A model generated the notes under the pieces. That model saw nothing but the letters and a program-made list of their open reading frames with translations, was not told where the DNA came from and did no database searches. The translations under genes and the position numbers were made by a program. A DNA stretch of 64,000 nt from Akebia trifoliata (lineage: Eukaryota; Streptophyta; Magnoliopsida; Ranunculales; Lardizabalaceae): assembly GCA_017979445.1 (NCBI GenBank), contig CM030717.1, positions 11,551,639 through 11,615,638 of the forward strand, written 5' to 3'. Below are positions 36,707 to 48,102 of this stretch, in pieces. Numbering within the stretch: position 1 is the stretch's first letter; every line of letters starts with the position of its first letter.

Positions 36707-39700
36707 ATGAAGGTTGCCAAGGGTAAGGGGGCGGCAAGGAAGGACACAAAGGAAGCGTTGAAGCCTGTTGAGGACAAGTTTGTTTATGTTCCATTACAAC
36801 TATTACTTGTAGCTTAGTGTTTTTAAAGGCGTGTGAGGCTCACACCTCAAGTCGAGGCTCATTAGAAAATGCTCTAAAATGCAAGGAAGAAATATTAAAA
36901 TAGCTGAGGCATGCACCTAAGACTAAGAGGTGTCCAAACGGTGTACATCTTAGACTCTCGATGTTGGGCGTGATTGAGGTGTATGCCTTCTGGTCAAGTT
37001 GTGCACCTCAGACTTTGTTAATCATGTTTTTGTTTTCTTTCTCTTCTTGTTATGTATCTATTTGTTGCTGCTGGCATGCTACAAATTTAGAGTATTTAGA
37101 AGTGAATTTCAATATAAAATAGTAATTTATTCAAATAAAGTTCTTGATTTGATTCGTAAATAAATGTTTGTTCTACTTTGGTTTTGCAAATAATGTTATT
37201 GAAAAACAAGATAAGTTACCTATCAAAAATAAAAAATAAAAAAAATAGATTAGTTAGTTTTTGCAATTAATATAAAATAGTGATTTACTGAAGAAACTTT
37301 CTGTTATTCAAAAATAAAATAGTAATATTTTATTTAATTATAAAGGTAGTTTATTAATTATTAGAATTCAATTATGTGGAATTGAAACTTGAATTTGAAC
37401 ATCTATGGTGGCTACCCAAACTTTTCTTTTTATTAAAACTTGGAATACCATGCAAATGAGGCTCGCGTCTTGTGCCTCAAGGCTTACTTCTATGCGTCAA
37501 TGTCTGAAAACATTGCTTCAGATGTCTATTTTATGATTATCCATTTGTGGGATATTTGCTTTTAATCTCATAGTTAAATATTGTTTGATACTTATATTAT
37601 AAGAACCTTTTAATGACTAATCCTGTATCTTTCTACTTTTCAGAAGGGTTGGGAAGCGAAAGGCTGCTGGTAAACCAGAAAAAAGCAGCAAAAGACAGAC
37701 AAAGAAGGAAAAATCAGCCAAGAAAGACCCGAACAAACCAAAGAGGCCCCCTAGTGCCTTCTTTGTATTCCTGTAAGTCTCTCTCTATCTCTTTGTAAGT
37801 ATCTCTCTCTTTTAATGGTGTAAGAGAGGCATTTGTTTGCGTGTTCCATGTTGTATTCATATTTCAAGATTTGCCTTGATTCATTTCATGTAAATCTTAT
37901 AGAGAGGAGTTCAGAAAGACTTACAAACTAGAGCATCCTAATGTGAAGGCCGTATCAGCTGTAAGCAATTAATTTATTTTTAAAGCTTAATTGTGTGTGT
38001 TTGATAATTCAATCTTTCTGGTGGAAGTAATTAATTTGGTCACTTGGTGCTGTACCTGAAGGTTGGAAAGGCTGGAGGAGAAAAGTGGAAATCCATGTCC
38101 AATGCTGTAAGTATTCAAATGATTGCTCTGTATAAAATAAGAATTGCTTGGAATATTTTAAATTTGATGGAAGGTGAAAGCCCTGTAAATGTTTATTAAT
38201 TGATTGGAAACACCTATGGATCTTCTTTGTTTGTAAAGTTGCAAAACTTATTGTTGGGACTCCCACTTGATTTGGCCTATGCACCAATCAAAATCTGTTC
38301 TACTGATTGTTCAGTGATTCTGATTCTCTTAGTGGTTTGGTCAAGCCAATGCTAGTGGGCCAAGTCAAAACTGAGTGGAACTAGCGATAGACATAGATCA
38401 ATTGAAAGCTTTATAGTCAAAGATAATAAGTTAAGAGAGCAATTTATCTATAAAAAAAACGTTTAGAAAGAAATTTATTAAGATTCTCGCATGCTTTGCA
38501 TTGATAACATGAGTCCTCTACTTGGCTGGGATTGGCAGGAGAAAGCTCCATTTGAAGCCAAAGCTGCAAAAAGGAAGATTGAATATGGAAAACTTATGTC
38601 AGCCTACAATAAGAAACAGGTGAATTCATAGCTCTTAACTATATACCATATCAACCTTATGCATCTTGTTGGTTTTACTTACTATCTCTACCAATCTCTT
38701 TTTCACTCACAGGAGAGCGTGGATGATGATGAGGGTGATGAAGAGTCTGATAGGTCAAAGTCTGAGATTAATGATGACGATGACGAGGAAAGTGGGGAGG
38801 TAATCTTCGTTTGCCCTCATTTGTTTCTCTTGAATTGCTTTCTCACATGTTTCATGAGACATTCACATTCACATTCCTGTATGTACATGAACATTTAAGC
38901 ATTGTTATAAAACGAAAAAAACATTACAAACCCGTCAGTAAAATTTGGATCAAAGTAACATCTAGAGGATATGTAATCCTTGAAAGATGGGCTGCATTTC
39001 GTCATTCATTTTTATTACCAGTGCCTTATCTTAGCTCCCACCAATTTAGAATGAGATGCTCTTTATTTTCGATAAATAGATCGACTTTGTTTGCCTTTTT
39101 TTTTAGTTTAGGTTTAAATGGCATTAGGGGATTGCTCAGCCATAGTCTCAGGCCTGTATGTGTTGTGACCCAAAATCTCAACACAAGTCCCCATTATTTT
39201 ATGTTAGAATCTCGAGGTGTGAGATAAAGATAAATACCTACTTGTTCCTGATATGTTGCAACGGATTGTACTTTTGCATGCAGTCTTCTTTGCATGCATT
39301 TTTTTTCCTATTGACACCGAACTTCTAACATAAAATCATGGGGATTCATGTTGGGATTCGGGTCGTGAAATTATGGGTGCATAAGTTTTCACTTTCCTTA
39401 AATCACCTTTAATTATTAGGCATGGGTTCATCTAACATAACTTATGGATGATGCATTCTATACACCTTTCATATGATCCTAGTGAAGTCAACTTAAACAT
39501 ATTCCTGCTTTGCAAATTCGACTCCATTGGGAATAATCTGTTGGTTCCGTCTCTGTGTGTGCCCATAGCATCATACAATTCCCTTGGGTTTTTTACTTGA
39601 GAAAATTCCCGGCATAGTTATTATTTTGAAGAAATTGCTTTTGTTTCTTATTACTGCCAAAGCCATTGTTGTCGTTTGTAGATTCTTAAAAAAAATTATC

Positions 39701-39938
39701 TTTTCAACATAGGTTCGACTGTCAATGGTATGATAATTTCAAAGATGTGTACCAGGGATATTAACAGAAAACACAAAATTTCCTTTTTACTATTTAAGAT
39801 ATCCAATTTGCATTATCTGTGCAATCTTTTGTTTTTTTTAACAATTTGTTCCCTTCCCTTTTTATGTTTATGCCATCAGTACTAATTTATAAATGGTTTT
39901 GGTATCTTTAGGAGGATGATGATGAAGATGATGATTGA
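36707..39938 (+). CDS. HMGB: HMGB-type high-mobility-group chromatin protein
   Basis: Seven coding exons: 36707-36777, 37644-37772, 37903-37960, 38062-38106, 38539-38619, 38713-38799 and 39912-39938; 165 residues, every intron GT-AG and in phase. The layout is that of plant HMGB1/2/3: a basic N-terminal region (MKVAKGKGAARK..., KRKAAGK), one HMG box from about residue 52 (DPNKPKRPPSAFFVF) to 124 (SAYNKK), and an acidic tail from about 130 (DDDEGDEESDRSKSEIND, ending EDDDEDDD). Conserved box residues (PKRPPSAF, WKSMS, EKAPFEAKA) are present. Such proteins bend DNA and act as architectural factors in the nucleus. The assignment among HMGB1, 2 and 3 is not secure. Introns 1 and 6 host MITE-like insertions, away from the splice sites. 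Confidence 0.96.
36813..37517. mobile_element. Possible inverted-repeat element in HMGB intron 1
   Basis: The left part (AGTGTTTTTAAAGGCGTGTG AGGC) and right part (GCCTCAAGGC...GCGTCAATGTCTGAAAACATTGC) are roughly inverted and share GAGGC/GCCTC words. The ends are diverged. The right-end portion recurs at 28,600-28,715. Confidence 0.4.
39163..39368. mobile_element. Foldback MITE in HMGB intron 6
   Basis: Inverted arms of about 65 bp: TTGTGACCCAAAATCTCAAC...TTTTATGTTAGAATCTCGA on the left, and TTCTAACATAAAATCATGGG...GATTCGGGTCGTGAA on the right. The loop is about 80 bp. No coding content. Confidence 0.75.
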
Positions 39939-40250
39939 AGTTGGGTTTCCCTTTGACTTGGGCTTTATGGTTTGATCCAGACTATCAATTCTAGATTTTG
40001 TATGGTCATACCTTAGGTTATATATGTTTGCCTTCTGAAATGGGAAAAGAAATGCTGCTTAAGCCTCTACGATATTTCCATGTAATGTTATTGTGTATTT
40101 ACTTAGCTCTACAATTTCCATATATGGTTATAGTGTATTTACTCAGCATATTTTACCTCCATAATGTTTGAATACAGCATGCTCACAACAAATATATTAG
40201 AGTTTCAGATATTGTTCTTCTCCTCTCTTTTATGGTTAAGAAATGTGTAG
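39939..40250 (+). other. HMGB 3' UTR (inferred)
   Basis: The region after the TGA is T-rich and lacks repeats, consistent with a 3' UTR. Plant polyadenylation signals are loose, and no cleavage site was fixed. Confidence 0.4.
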
Positions 40251-43110
40251 GCTGATTTGTGTTGTTAACGAGAACTTGAGCAGATTCCTGTAAATGAGAT
40301 GCAATGTTTTCTTAAGGAGATGCATAAACTTCTATCATACAAATTTTTGTTGTCAATTTCATGTTTTCTTGTATTTCTTTTGCTTCGGATGAACCTAACG
40401 GTATTGGCTGATGAGAACTAAAATTTCTAACATAGGTTGTTGGACGTCAGTTTAAAGTAAGGTGCATGTTTTCCCAAAAACGGTCGAACCAGTTGTGATT
40501 TATTGAGCTGAATGTTGAGCAATTAGGAGACATGTGCATAGAATAAGTGAAACTGATATGGGAATTCTAAAATTTGACTGGAAAGCTATATCGATGTTTC
40601 AAATTATGTATCCTATCCTTGTTAGATACATTAGTTTGAAGTGTAAACGGCATCCTTGTTTTGTCAAGGCATGTCCTTGAATCCTTGATGTATTTGGGTA
40701 CACTAGGAGAGATGAAATAAGAAAATGGGATCATTTGGAAGATCTAGGAACAGTCCTAGTGGAAGATATAATAAAGAAAATTCAAATTAAGATTATTTAG
40801 GCTTTTGCATAGAAGAATGACGAGCAATGATGAGTGGTTTATAAGCATTTTAAAAGGGTGAGAGCTTTAAAGGTGAAAAATGAAGTTGATTTGAGTTGGT
40901 AAAAAAACTGATCTGTAGAGATGTGGTGCAAGAGTATGTGGAAAACGCCAAGGATGAAAATTCAGATGTTTATGGGCTCTTTCAGATGTCCTAGTCAGGT
41001 GCCACAACCATGCAAAATTGAGTTATCTTTTTTAGCTGATGTTCCAGCTCTCAATAAAACCTAACTCAATTGGCTCATACATAATGGGATATTTTATGTG
41101 CTGTTCACCTCACCCAAAAGACATGGAGTCCACTGGTGGCCCCCTATTATCTAATAGTCCTGAAAAGTAGGGGTTTCGGGTTGGTCGACGGACGGACGGC
41201 CGCATCCGTGGTCCCCAGTTACAGCTCTAAAAAGTTGATTTTTTAAATGTTAGTAGGGCAATGTACATGTGGATCCTATACTAGAACAACAACTAGTTTA
41301 GTATTTTAGAGACTTATCCATTTGTGGTTTCTATTTAAATTGAAGTTTTATCCAATTGTCCAGATTTTAGAGTTTTGATAGTTGTGAGGTTCTATTTCAA
41401 GGCTTTATTTTATTTTCAACAACTAATGTCATTAGAATTTGGAGTTACTTCTCTTCATAGTAGAGAGGTTTTTCATGAAGAATTCACTTTTATGTTCCTT
41501 GGTATCATCCATATCTTTGTTTGTTAGACTCAATTTCTCTGCTAAACCCAGCAATTAAAATTCTAAAATTGGTGAAATATGGTACAAATTTTTGCAAATT
41601 AAAATTGGTTCGATGTTATGTGAAACATTCTTACCTCTAATTTGGAATTCCTTGTCCATCACCAATTTTCTTAGGAATCAAAACCTCTAATTAGGGATAC
41701 CAAAATTAGTAGCCATAATTATTTTGTGATGTCTAACTTAAGGTTGCGAGATCAATGGGAAGCATACATTGTATAATTTTTGTTTTACCAAAATACCATT
41801 AGATTCCAATTTCCAAAGTGTATTTATTGCACTTTTAACGTTACCAAGACCCCATTAAAAAAAAAAAAAAAAAAAAAAATTACATGGTAAATACTCATTC
41901 GAAGACTATTTAACATGATAGTTCATGAAGTACTTAATCATGCTTATTATCTTAAATAAACGATTTTTTAAAAATAAAATAAAATAATAATAATAAAAAT
42001 AAAAATATATTTTTCAGGGATCACAAGTAAAGCAAGGACGAAGCTGAGACAAAAGGATCCAAACATTCCTAAGCAAACATAATTATGCCTTGATACAGTA
42101 CAGACCAATGTGACATCAAATCAAAGTAAGATTATATTATTAAAGTTCCAAGTTAAACAGGAAAAAAAATGAATATATGTTGTTTCTTAATCCAACATGG
42201 CACCCATGCCACACGTGTGAGTGTCGGATGAATGTCAACCAAAAAGCTGGTTTAAGTGTTCACATGGTCGTGAGGGAGGGACAGGTTCAAGTGGGTTGAA
42301 AGAGGTTAAAAGCCAGCTAGAAAAGAGGAAAGCTTTGTAATGTGGGGCCCTATACCTTCTAATTCAACATCTGTGATCCCCACCATCCACACACCACATC
42401 AACTTTTTTTTTTTTTTTTTTTAATTCTTTTTCAAGGGTGATCATGATTTAACCTAAATCAAACTCTATTATTTTTGTTGGATTATTGTTCTTGATGTCT
42501 GTCAGTTCAAGCAAGAATTTTTGAGTGTTGTGTGTGGAGTTGCTTTGCACTTCCAAAGGGTTGGGTTTTGCACGTGTGGCCGATGGATTTTTATTATTAT
42601 TTTTTGTTGTGGTTTGTCTTCATGGTTTTAAAACTCGTCCAAAATCAAGATGTATTGTCCAAGTTAACTCGGTATCAGAGTTGAACGAGACCAATTCACA
42701 AGTCATTTTTTTTTATATCGAGATTTAATCTCACATTGAATTTTTTTATTTTTTAGACGAGACGTCTCATACATATTGAAAGACTCGTCTGAGACGACTT
42801 GGTATCTGATTTAGACGAGACGCAAAATCAAGTTTAAAACCATGTTTGTCCCACTCCTTGTGTCAATCTTTGAATAACAAAATTCATATATAAAGTTATA
42901 AGGGGTTGAAAATCGAGATTTTTATCTTATGGAGGTGGTCGGTCGGAATAAATATGAATTTTATCTTATGGATGTTTATAATGAAAGAATGGAAGAAGCA
43001 CCAAGTTTGATGAGAAATCAATTAACCCATATTAAAGGATTTGTTGGAAGATAAAAGAGTAAATATGGAAACTAATTTCAACAAAATAATAGTGCTTATT
43101 TAGCATTGAT
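40251..43110. other. Gene-free stretch with retroelement traces
   Basis: At about 40,915-41,000 a plus-strand frame reads like the linker of a LINE protein (WCKSMWKTPRMKIQMF), but it is short. At 41,803-41,827 there is one end of the family at 61,577 (CCAATTTCCAAAGTGTATTT). A 23-base A run is at 41,857-41,879. At 42,621-42,844 there is a MITE (CATGGTTTTAAAACTCG ... AAGTTTAAAACCATG). A G-box-like CACACGTGTG lies near 42,212. No gene was recognised. Confidence 0.45.
42621..42844. mobile_element. Short MITE, CGAGAC-rich family
   Basis: A 224-bp unit with ends CATGGTTTTAAAACTCG and AAGTTTAAAACCATG; the interior has GACGAGACGTCTC-type words. It is the best preserved copy of the family at 24,218 and 31,424. 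Confidence 0.75.
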
Positions 43111-43117
43111 TGGTGAG

Positions 43118-43880
43118 AGGGACGGAAGGTGGATTGGAAGAATGTTGTTTGGCGTCCGAGGAGAGTTTCTAGATTTTCTTTTATGGCTTGGCTAGCAGTA
43201 TGGAAGAAGTTAGCAATTTTTGTTTCAAAGGCTTATAAACAATCTTTTCTGCAAAAATTTACTATGCGTTTGGATAGAACTTCTTGATGACTTCTGCTCT
43301 TGTGGGAAACTAGCAAACATTTGGATAGGATTTTGCTCTTGCAGGGAGAGATTGAGTTTTTGCTCTTGCGCGGAGAGGTGTATCCACACAAGGCCTTACA
43401 ATTAGTAGTGTGGGTGTTGGGTTCGATTTCCACATAAAATTATTTTTGATATGTTATGCCTTTTGCCTTTGTGCATTATTAATATATTTGGAAAAGAGAG
43501 GAACAAAAGGATTTTAAAATTTTTTTTGAGATCTCAAAACTCTATTCTGGATTTTGTTGGGCTAATGAAATGAAATTAATTTTTTATGGAAGGGTTCTTG
43601 AAGATGATGCAACATATATAGTACTCATTTATGCCCTTTGGAGAAATACATTTTTTTGTATTAAAATTAATTCTGATGGTTCTCTCTCTTCAAGAGGTGG
43701 GGGCTATGGTTTTGTGTGGGAAGATTCTTGTTTACAGCTTGCTTTAATTGCTTGGAGGAAGATATTATAATTTGGCCTGATGAAGTGTCTTGTAACTATG
43801 TGCGCAGACATAAATTTTAATAAAAGAGAGGGTTCCCTCTAACCCCAGCTTAGTGATAAGGAAAAGAAAAGAAAAAAAAA
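43118..43880 (+). pseudogene. LINE 3' remnant (zf-RVT and RNase H)
   Basis: Three in-order pieces of a plant LINE ORF2 C-terminus can be read. Around 43,118-43,218 is a reverse-transcriptase zinc-binding segment (GRKVDWKNVVWRPRRVSRF, then FMAWLAVWKKL). Around 43,470-43,530 is its end (IWKERNKRILKF). Around 43,655-43,730 is the start of the RNase H domain (KINSDGSLSSRGGGYGFVW). The tail GGGTTCCCTCTAACCCC then A-rich ends near 43,880. A GCGTTTGGATAG-type insert (43,262-43,400) interrupts it. Non-functional. Confidence 0.75.
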
Positions 43881-44227
43881 GATTGATGTGTTTTTCTGGC
43901 ACTTGTAGATTTTGTATTTAATAATTTTGTAGGTAAGAATTTGAGATTTCACGACATTGTTTTTTTTATTTATCATGAAAACACTCTGACAATCAAATTA
44001 AGTATGAATACAATCAAATTAAGGTTTATTTATATAGATATTAGTATTTCTTACCTTGGTGCATGAATGGCCTATTTATAAACTTTTGGGATCTCTAATT
44101 GAGTCATGTGGTTCTCTAATCATATAATGAGATGAATCCATGGTTTTTTTATTGGATTTTCTACTATACATCATGATCTTTTGTTCGCTTATTTCGTCTT
44201 TATCTTATCTAATACAACTACAACCAA

Positions 44228-44612
44228 TCATTGACACAAGCCCGAGAAAGCCATCAGTCTGAGAGCAAGCAATAAATTGCATATAGAAAGGTCTTCCCTG
44301 AAAAAGAAGGACATCCCTTGACGGTACCCTTATTCGTTCGCCATTACGTAAAGGCCCACTTCCATCCCGCAAGGGAGCCGTGAAATCTTATCTTTCTCGA
44401 TTTCCACTCGTGTGAGAAAAAGCGATTGATTAGGTGAGTATTCTGCAAGTAGGATTGCTCCATACCATCCACTACAGAGGCATATTCTACCCACTACACA
44501 GGGTTATTCAATTCTGATTGATTCAAGACAATAAAAGGGCAAGAACACTTCAAATAGACTACAATGGGCATATTATTTAGAGAGCCGCATAGACCTTCGA
44601 TATGGTTTAGAA
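44228..44612. other. Possible mitochondrial-DNA insert (NUMT)
   Basis: About 385 bp differ from the AT-rich surroundings. They are GC-richer and carry words typical of plant mitochondrial intergenic DNA (GCCCGAGAAAGCCATCAGTC, CCATCCCGCAAGGGAGCCGT). No gene is evident in it. The call rests on composition and style only. Confidence 0.35.
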
Positions 44613-44635
44613 ACAAAAAGATTATATATATATAT

Positions 44636-45000
44636 GGGTAGCATTCAATGGCCAACTTTTTGGCAAAATATTTTTCAAAACATGAGTTAGAAGTTTTTGA
44701 ATGGGCTGATTTTTGGTGAGGATGATCTCTACGGTGAGGAGATCATCCTCACCAAAAATCAGCCCATTCCAAAACTTCTAACCCACGTTTACAAGTTGAA
44801 AAATCGTGGACCGTTCATTTTTTGTAAACTGTTTTTGATGGGGTTAGAAGTTTTGGAATAGGCTGATTTTTGGTGATGATGATCTCCTCACCCTAGAGAT
44901 CATCCTCACCAAAAATCAGCCCATTACAAAACTTCTAACTCATGTTTTGAAAAATGTTTTGCCAACAAGTTTGCTAAAAAGTTTGCCATTGAACGTGACC
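44636..45000. mobile_element. Palindromic-core MITE, copy 8
   Basis: A 365-bp element between TA runs with ends GGGTAGCATTCAATGGCCAA and TTTGCCATTGAACGTGACC. It has two hairpins in opposite orientation (from about 44,692 and 44,850). The closest relative here is the copy at 17,879. Confidence 0.9.
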
Positions 45001-45015
45001 ATATATATATATATA

Positions 45016-45235
45016 GTCTCATAAAAATTCAGACCATTCCAAAATTCCTAATCCCATTTACAAGTTGAAGAATCTTAGAACATCAATTTTTATTCTTAAT
45101 TTGTAATTCACTTTTGATTTGATTAAACATTTAGGAATGGGCTGATTTTTTGTGAGGATGATCGTTGTGACTAGGAGATCATTCTCATAAAAAATCAGCT
45201 AATTTTGAAATTTCTAACCTATATAGGACAAAATT
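45016..45235. mobile_element. Palindromic-core MITE, diverged copy 9
   Basis: Directly after a 15-bp TA tract lies a decayed copy: half a hairpin (AAAAATTCAGACCATTCC), the spacer TTGTAATTCACTTTTGAT, then a full but mutated hairpin (GGAATGGGCTGATTTTTTGT). It ends near CTAACCTATATAGGACAAA. Confidence 0.7.
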
Positions 45236-45959
45236 TGACTCCTTAATGTTGACTGTATACATTAATACTTCTAAACTTCTTTAAATGATTTGAGACCAGA
45301 TAATTTGGACAAATCAACTCGAAGACAATATGAGATAATTTATTTTAAGATAATGGCTCCTAACAAACTTACTTTATATTTTTTTATATAATTAAGTAGG
45401 TTTGTCTTCCTTTATTGGATCAACTCTAAATCAAAAGGTGAACAGTGACATGGGATTATACGTTTTGGTTTTTTTCACTCTTTAATGAAAAAAGATGATC
45501 AATTGGATTATTTAATGGGGTTTTGCTTAAGAGATAACTTAATCGATTATAGAATAATTAACTAAGTTTAGTGAAAGTCTTCAAATGCTGCTAGAAATTG
45601 TGCAAAAGAGAAGAAAGAGAGTTAGAAGGCAAACCAAGAAAAACATTAACAGTAGAGTTTGTCGAGAAAATCATGATTAGATGGACAAGACAAGACAACC
45701 AAACACAAATACTCAAGTTTCAAATGAAATTTGGCCGACAATTTTCAACTCAAACTCCAGAAAGTATTATAGGTCGAGTTGACTCAGTTTAAAACATGAG
45801 AACAAAACTCTGCAAGATCGAGTTGTTTCATAAGTACACTTGCCGAGTCATAACTCCAATAAATAATTATTGTAAAAAGAGTATTATTTAAAATAAAATA
45901 TTAAAATCTATGGAATAAATCATGTTCATCATCAACAAAGGTGAAGGTAAAAATCCACG

Positions 45960-47110
45960 AGCACCTTGAAAAGTATGGTACAATATATATTAGTGTTTCA
46001 AGTATTTTCTCTTTATTTGTCTTCTCCGTGATGGGGTTCCTCCAAATTATTCTTGAACATTTAAGCTAGTTTTCAGTTACTCAAAATATTATCCTAAGGT
46101 TAGAAAATTTTTTGTACCTTAATTTTCCATGAATCATGCTAAAGTGACTTTAGGAATGTACCTCACATCACACATCCTATGAAAGTGTATGGGAATCATA
46201 GATGTTTTCCATCGAGATACGAGTGAAAAAGCATCTATGGTTGATTTTCACTGTCATGTCAAGATGTGCGATATGAGGTACAAGCGGTCACTCCAGCACA
46301 ACTCATTTTTCATAAATCCTTTTTTACAACCATTTTCCTTGTTGATGGTGTGGCTGACACTTGTTGTGTTGATTTGACCTGTCTTATAGTTATGTAGTGA
46401 CGACAATTATTAGCAATTTCCTATTTAATTCTTGAAAAATTCATGAATTTTTCATTTTTTTTTATTATTCTCCAGATTATTGAATTATTTTGAATAAATC
46501 ACGGATTTTAATTTTGAAAAGAATTAAACGTGTTTTTTATGAATTTTACTAATTTTTATAAAACTTAGTCAAAAAAAAAAATGCTACTATAACTTTTTGT
46601 ACGTTACAAAGTGTAAACTTGTAAGTTGTGAAATGTAACACAAGTTGGCTTTGAAGCGGTCATGCTTTAAAATTTTGGAGGAATCCAAATTTTTACGTGA
46701 CAACTATCCTTTTTTATCTTTAAAAAACTAATGACATGGCCTTTATATTTATTTGAGATTACACCTTACTTTTCCAAATTGATGATTTGTCTATTGACTT
46801 TGGCTGTCTTTTAAAAATCAATGGAACGATAACCTCAATGTCCTCATTATCACGACCATCATTTATACCATCACCAATTTCATCATCACCGTCACTATAA
46901 ACATAACTATCATATGGTCGGATTTTTGGTTTTCCACTTTTTGAAATGAAACGAATAATACACGTATGAAGCATATGACACATTTTCCATTTATCAAAAT
47001 TTTGGCCAAATGTCAGATTGGATTTTTGCAATCCAAAATTGAATAAAACTCGAATTTTACATGACTCAAATTTTTGCTGTATTCCAAATTTCTAACAAGG
47101 GTGACAACTA
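45960..47110. repeat. Duplicated segment, copy C
   Basis: It matches 52,480-52,690 (GGAATCATAGATGTTTTCCATCG against GGAACCATAAATGCTTTTCATCG, and GCATCTATGGTT) and 54,870-55,560 (CTTGAAAAATTCATGAATTTTTC, CAAAGTGTAAACTTGTAAGTTG, GAAGCGGTCATGCTT), in the same order and orientation. No coding content is visible. Confidence 0.75.
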
Positions 47111-47639
47111 TTATCCTTTTTGGGCACTATAAAAAAAATAAACTCTAATAGTTGTCGATGATTCGTTAGTCACGTTCGTGGTATAACTTATCTGTGCGTC
47201 AAGGGATTATGCAATTTTTATTCATTTTTTGGTTCGTGGTATAATTGATCAATGCGTCGGGGACTGCGACTTTTAGTCATTTTTTTCGTTTTTGATTGTA
47301 ATACCGTGGGATTCAATGACTTCTTTAAAGTAGATGACAGATCTCCACACTTACCTTGGGCTTCCTTACTATCGATTTTTGAGATCCGTAGAAAGGCAAT
47401 ATACATTTTTGGGCAAGCCGTATGATTTCTACACCTTTACAAAAGTTGTCCCAAAAAATTATTTTTGGTTGAATGAATCTTGTTCTTACATTTAATTCCA
47501 TCTAGAATTATAATTTTAGTACTTGCTACTTTTGTTTTTTGGATCAACAAACATATTACACCTTTTCACCTGAGAAATTTTATATAAGGGTATTTTTGTA
47601 ATTTCACTATATTAGGTAAATTGTAGTTAGGTTTCCTAG

Positions 47640-47865
47640 CGAGTATATATATATATATATTTCTCATTTTTGGGTAAAAGAGTGTAATTTATAATTGCGA
47701 GTTTTCTCTTCATAGTGGAATCAACGTGATCTGTAAACATACCTCAATCTTATGAGAACCATGTAACAAATATGTGTTTCTGTGTGTGATTTATGTTCTG
47801 TTTCAATTTGTTTCTTGGTTTGATTGCCTCTATTTTCTCAACATCAACTTCTATGGTATCAATAC
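47640..47865 (+). mobile_element. Copia-like LTR end with primer-binding site remnant
   Basis: The stretch has the feel of the R-U5 part of a plant copia LTR (AAAGAGTGTAATTTATAATTG...CATAGTGGAATCAACGTGATC). It is followed at 47,853 by TGGTATCA, the first eight bases of the usual initiator-tRNA primer site. No gag follows and the LTR start was not located, so this is tentative. Confidence 0.35.
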
Positions 47866-48102
47866 CAATAAACTTTACCAACTACCTACCTGACACTTTC
47901 CACTCTCACTACTTCAATCCACATTCATTTAAAACAATTCAAATACATTTGAAGTAAAACCAAAGTAATGAATGTCTAAAACAAAAAATCTAACCATTTT
48001 TTTTAATTCAAGTCAACTGAGTTTCAATTAATATTTTAATAAGAACTGATAATTTGTTAAGGCGTCGTGATTTTTTAACGCCCCCTCTAACACATGTTTC
48101 TT

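Noticed and set aside
38811..39227. A 138-codon plus-strand frame inside HMGB
   Set aside because: It lies in intron 6, runs through the foldback MITE, and has no recognisable domain.
43400..43435. Box-B-like GGGTTCGATTTCC
   Set aside because: No matching box A or cloverleaf; not called as tRNA or SINE.
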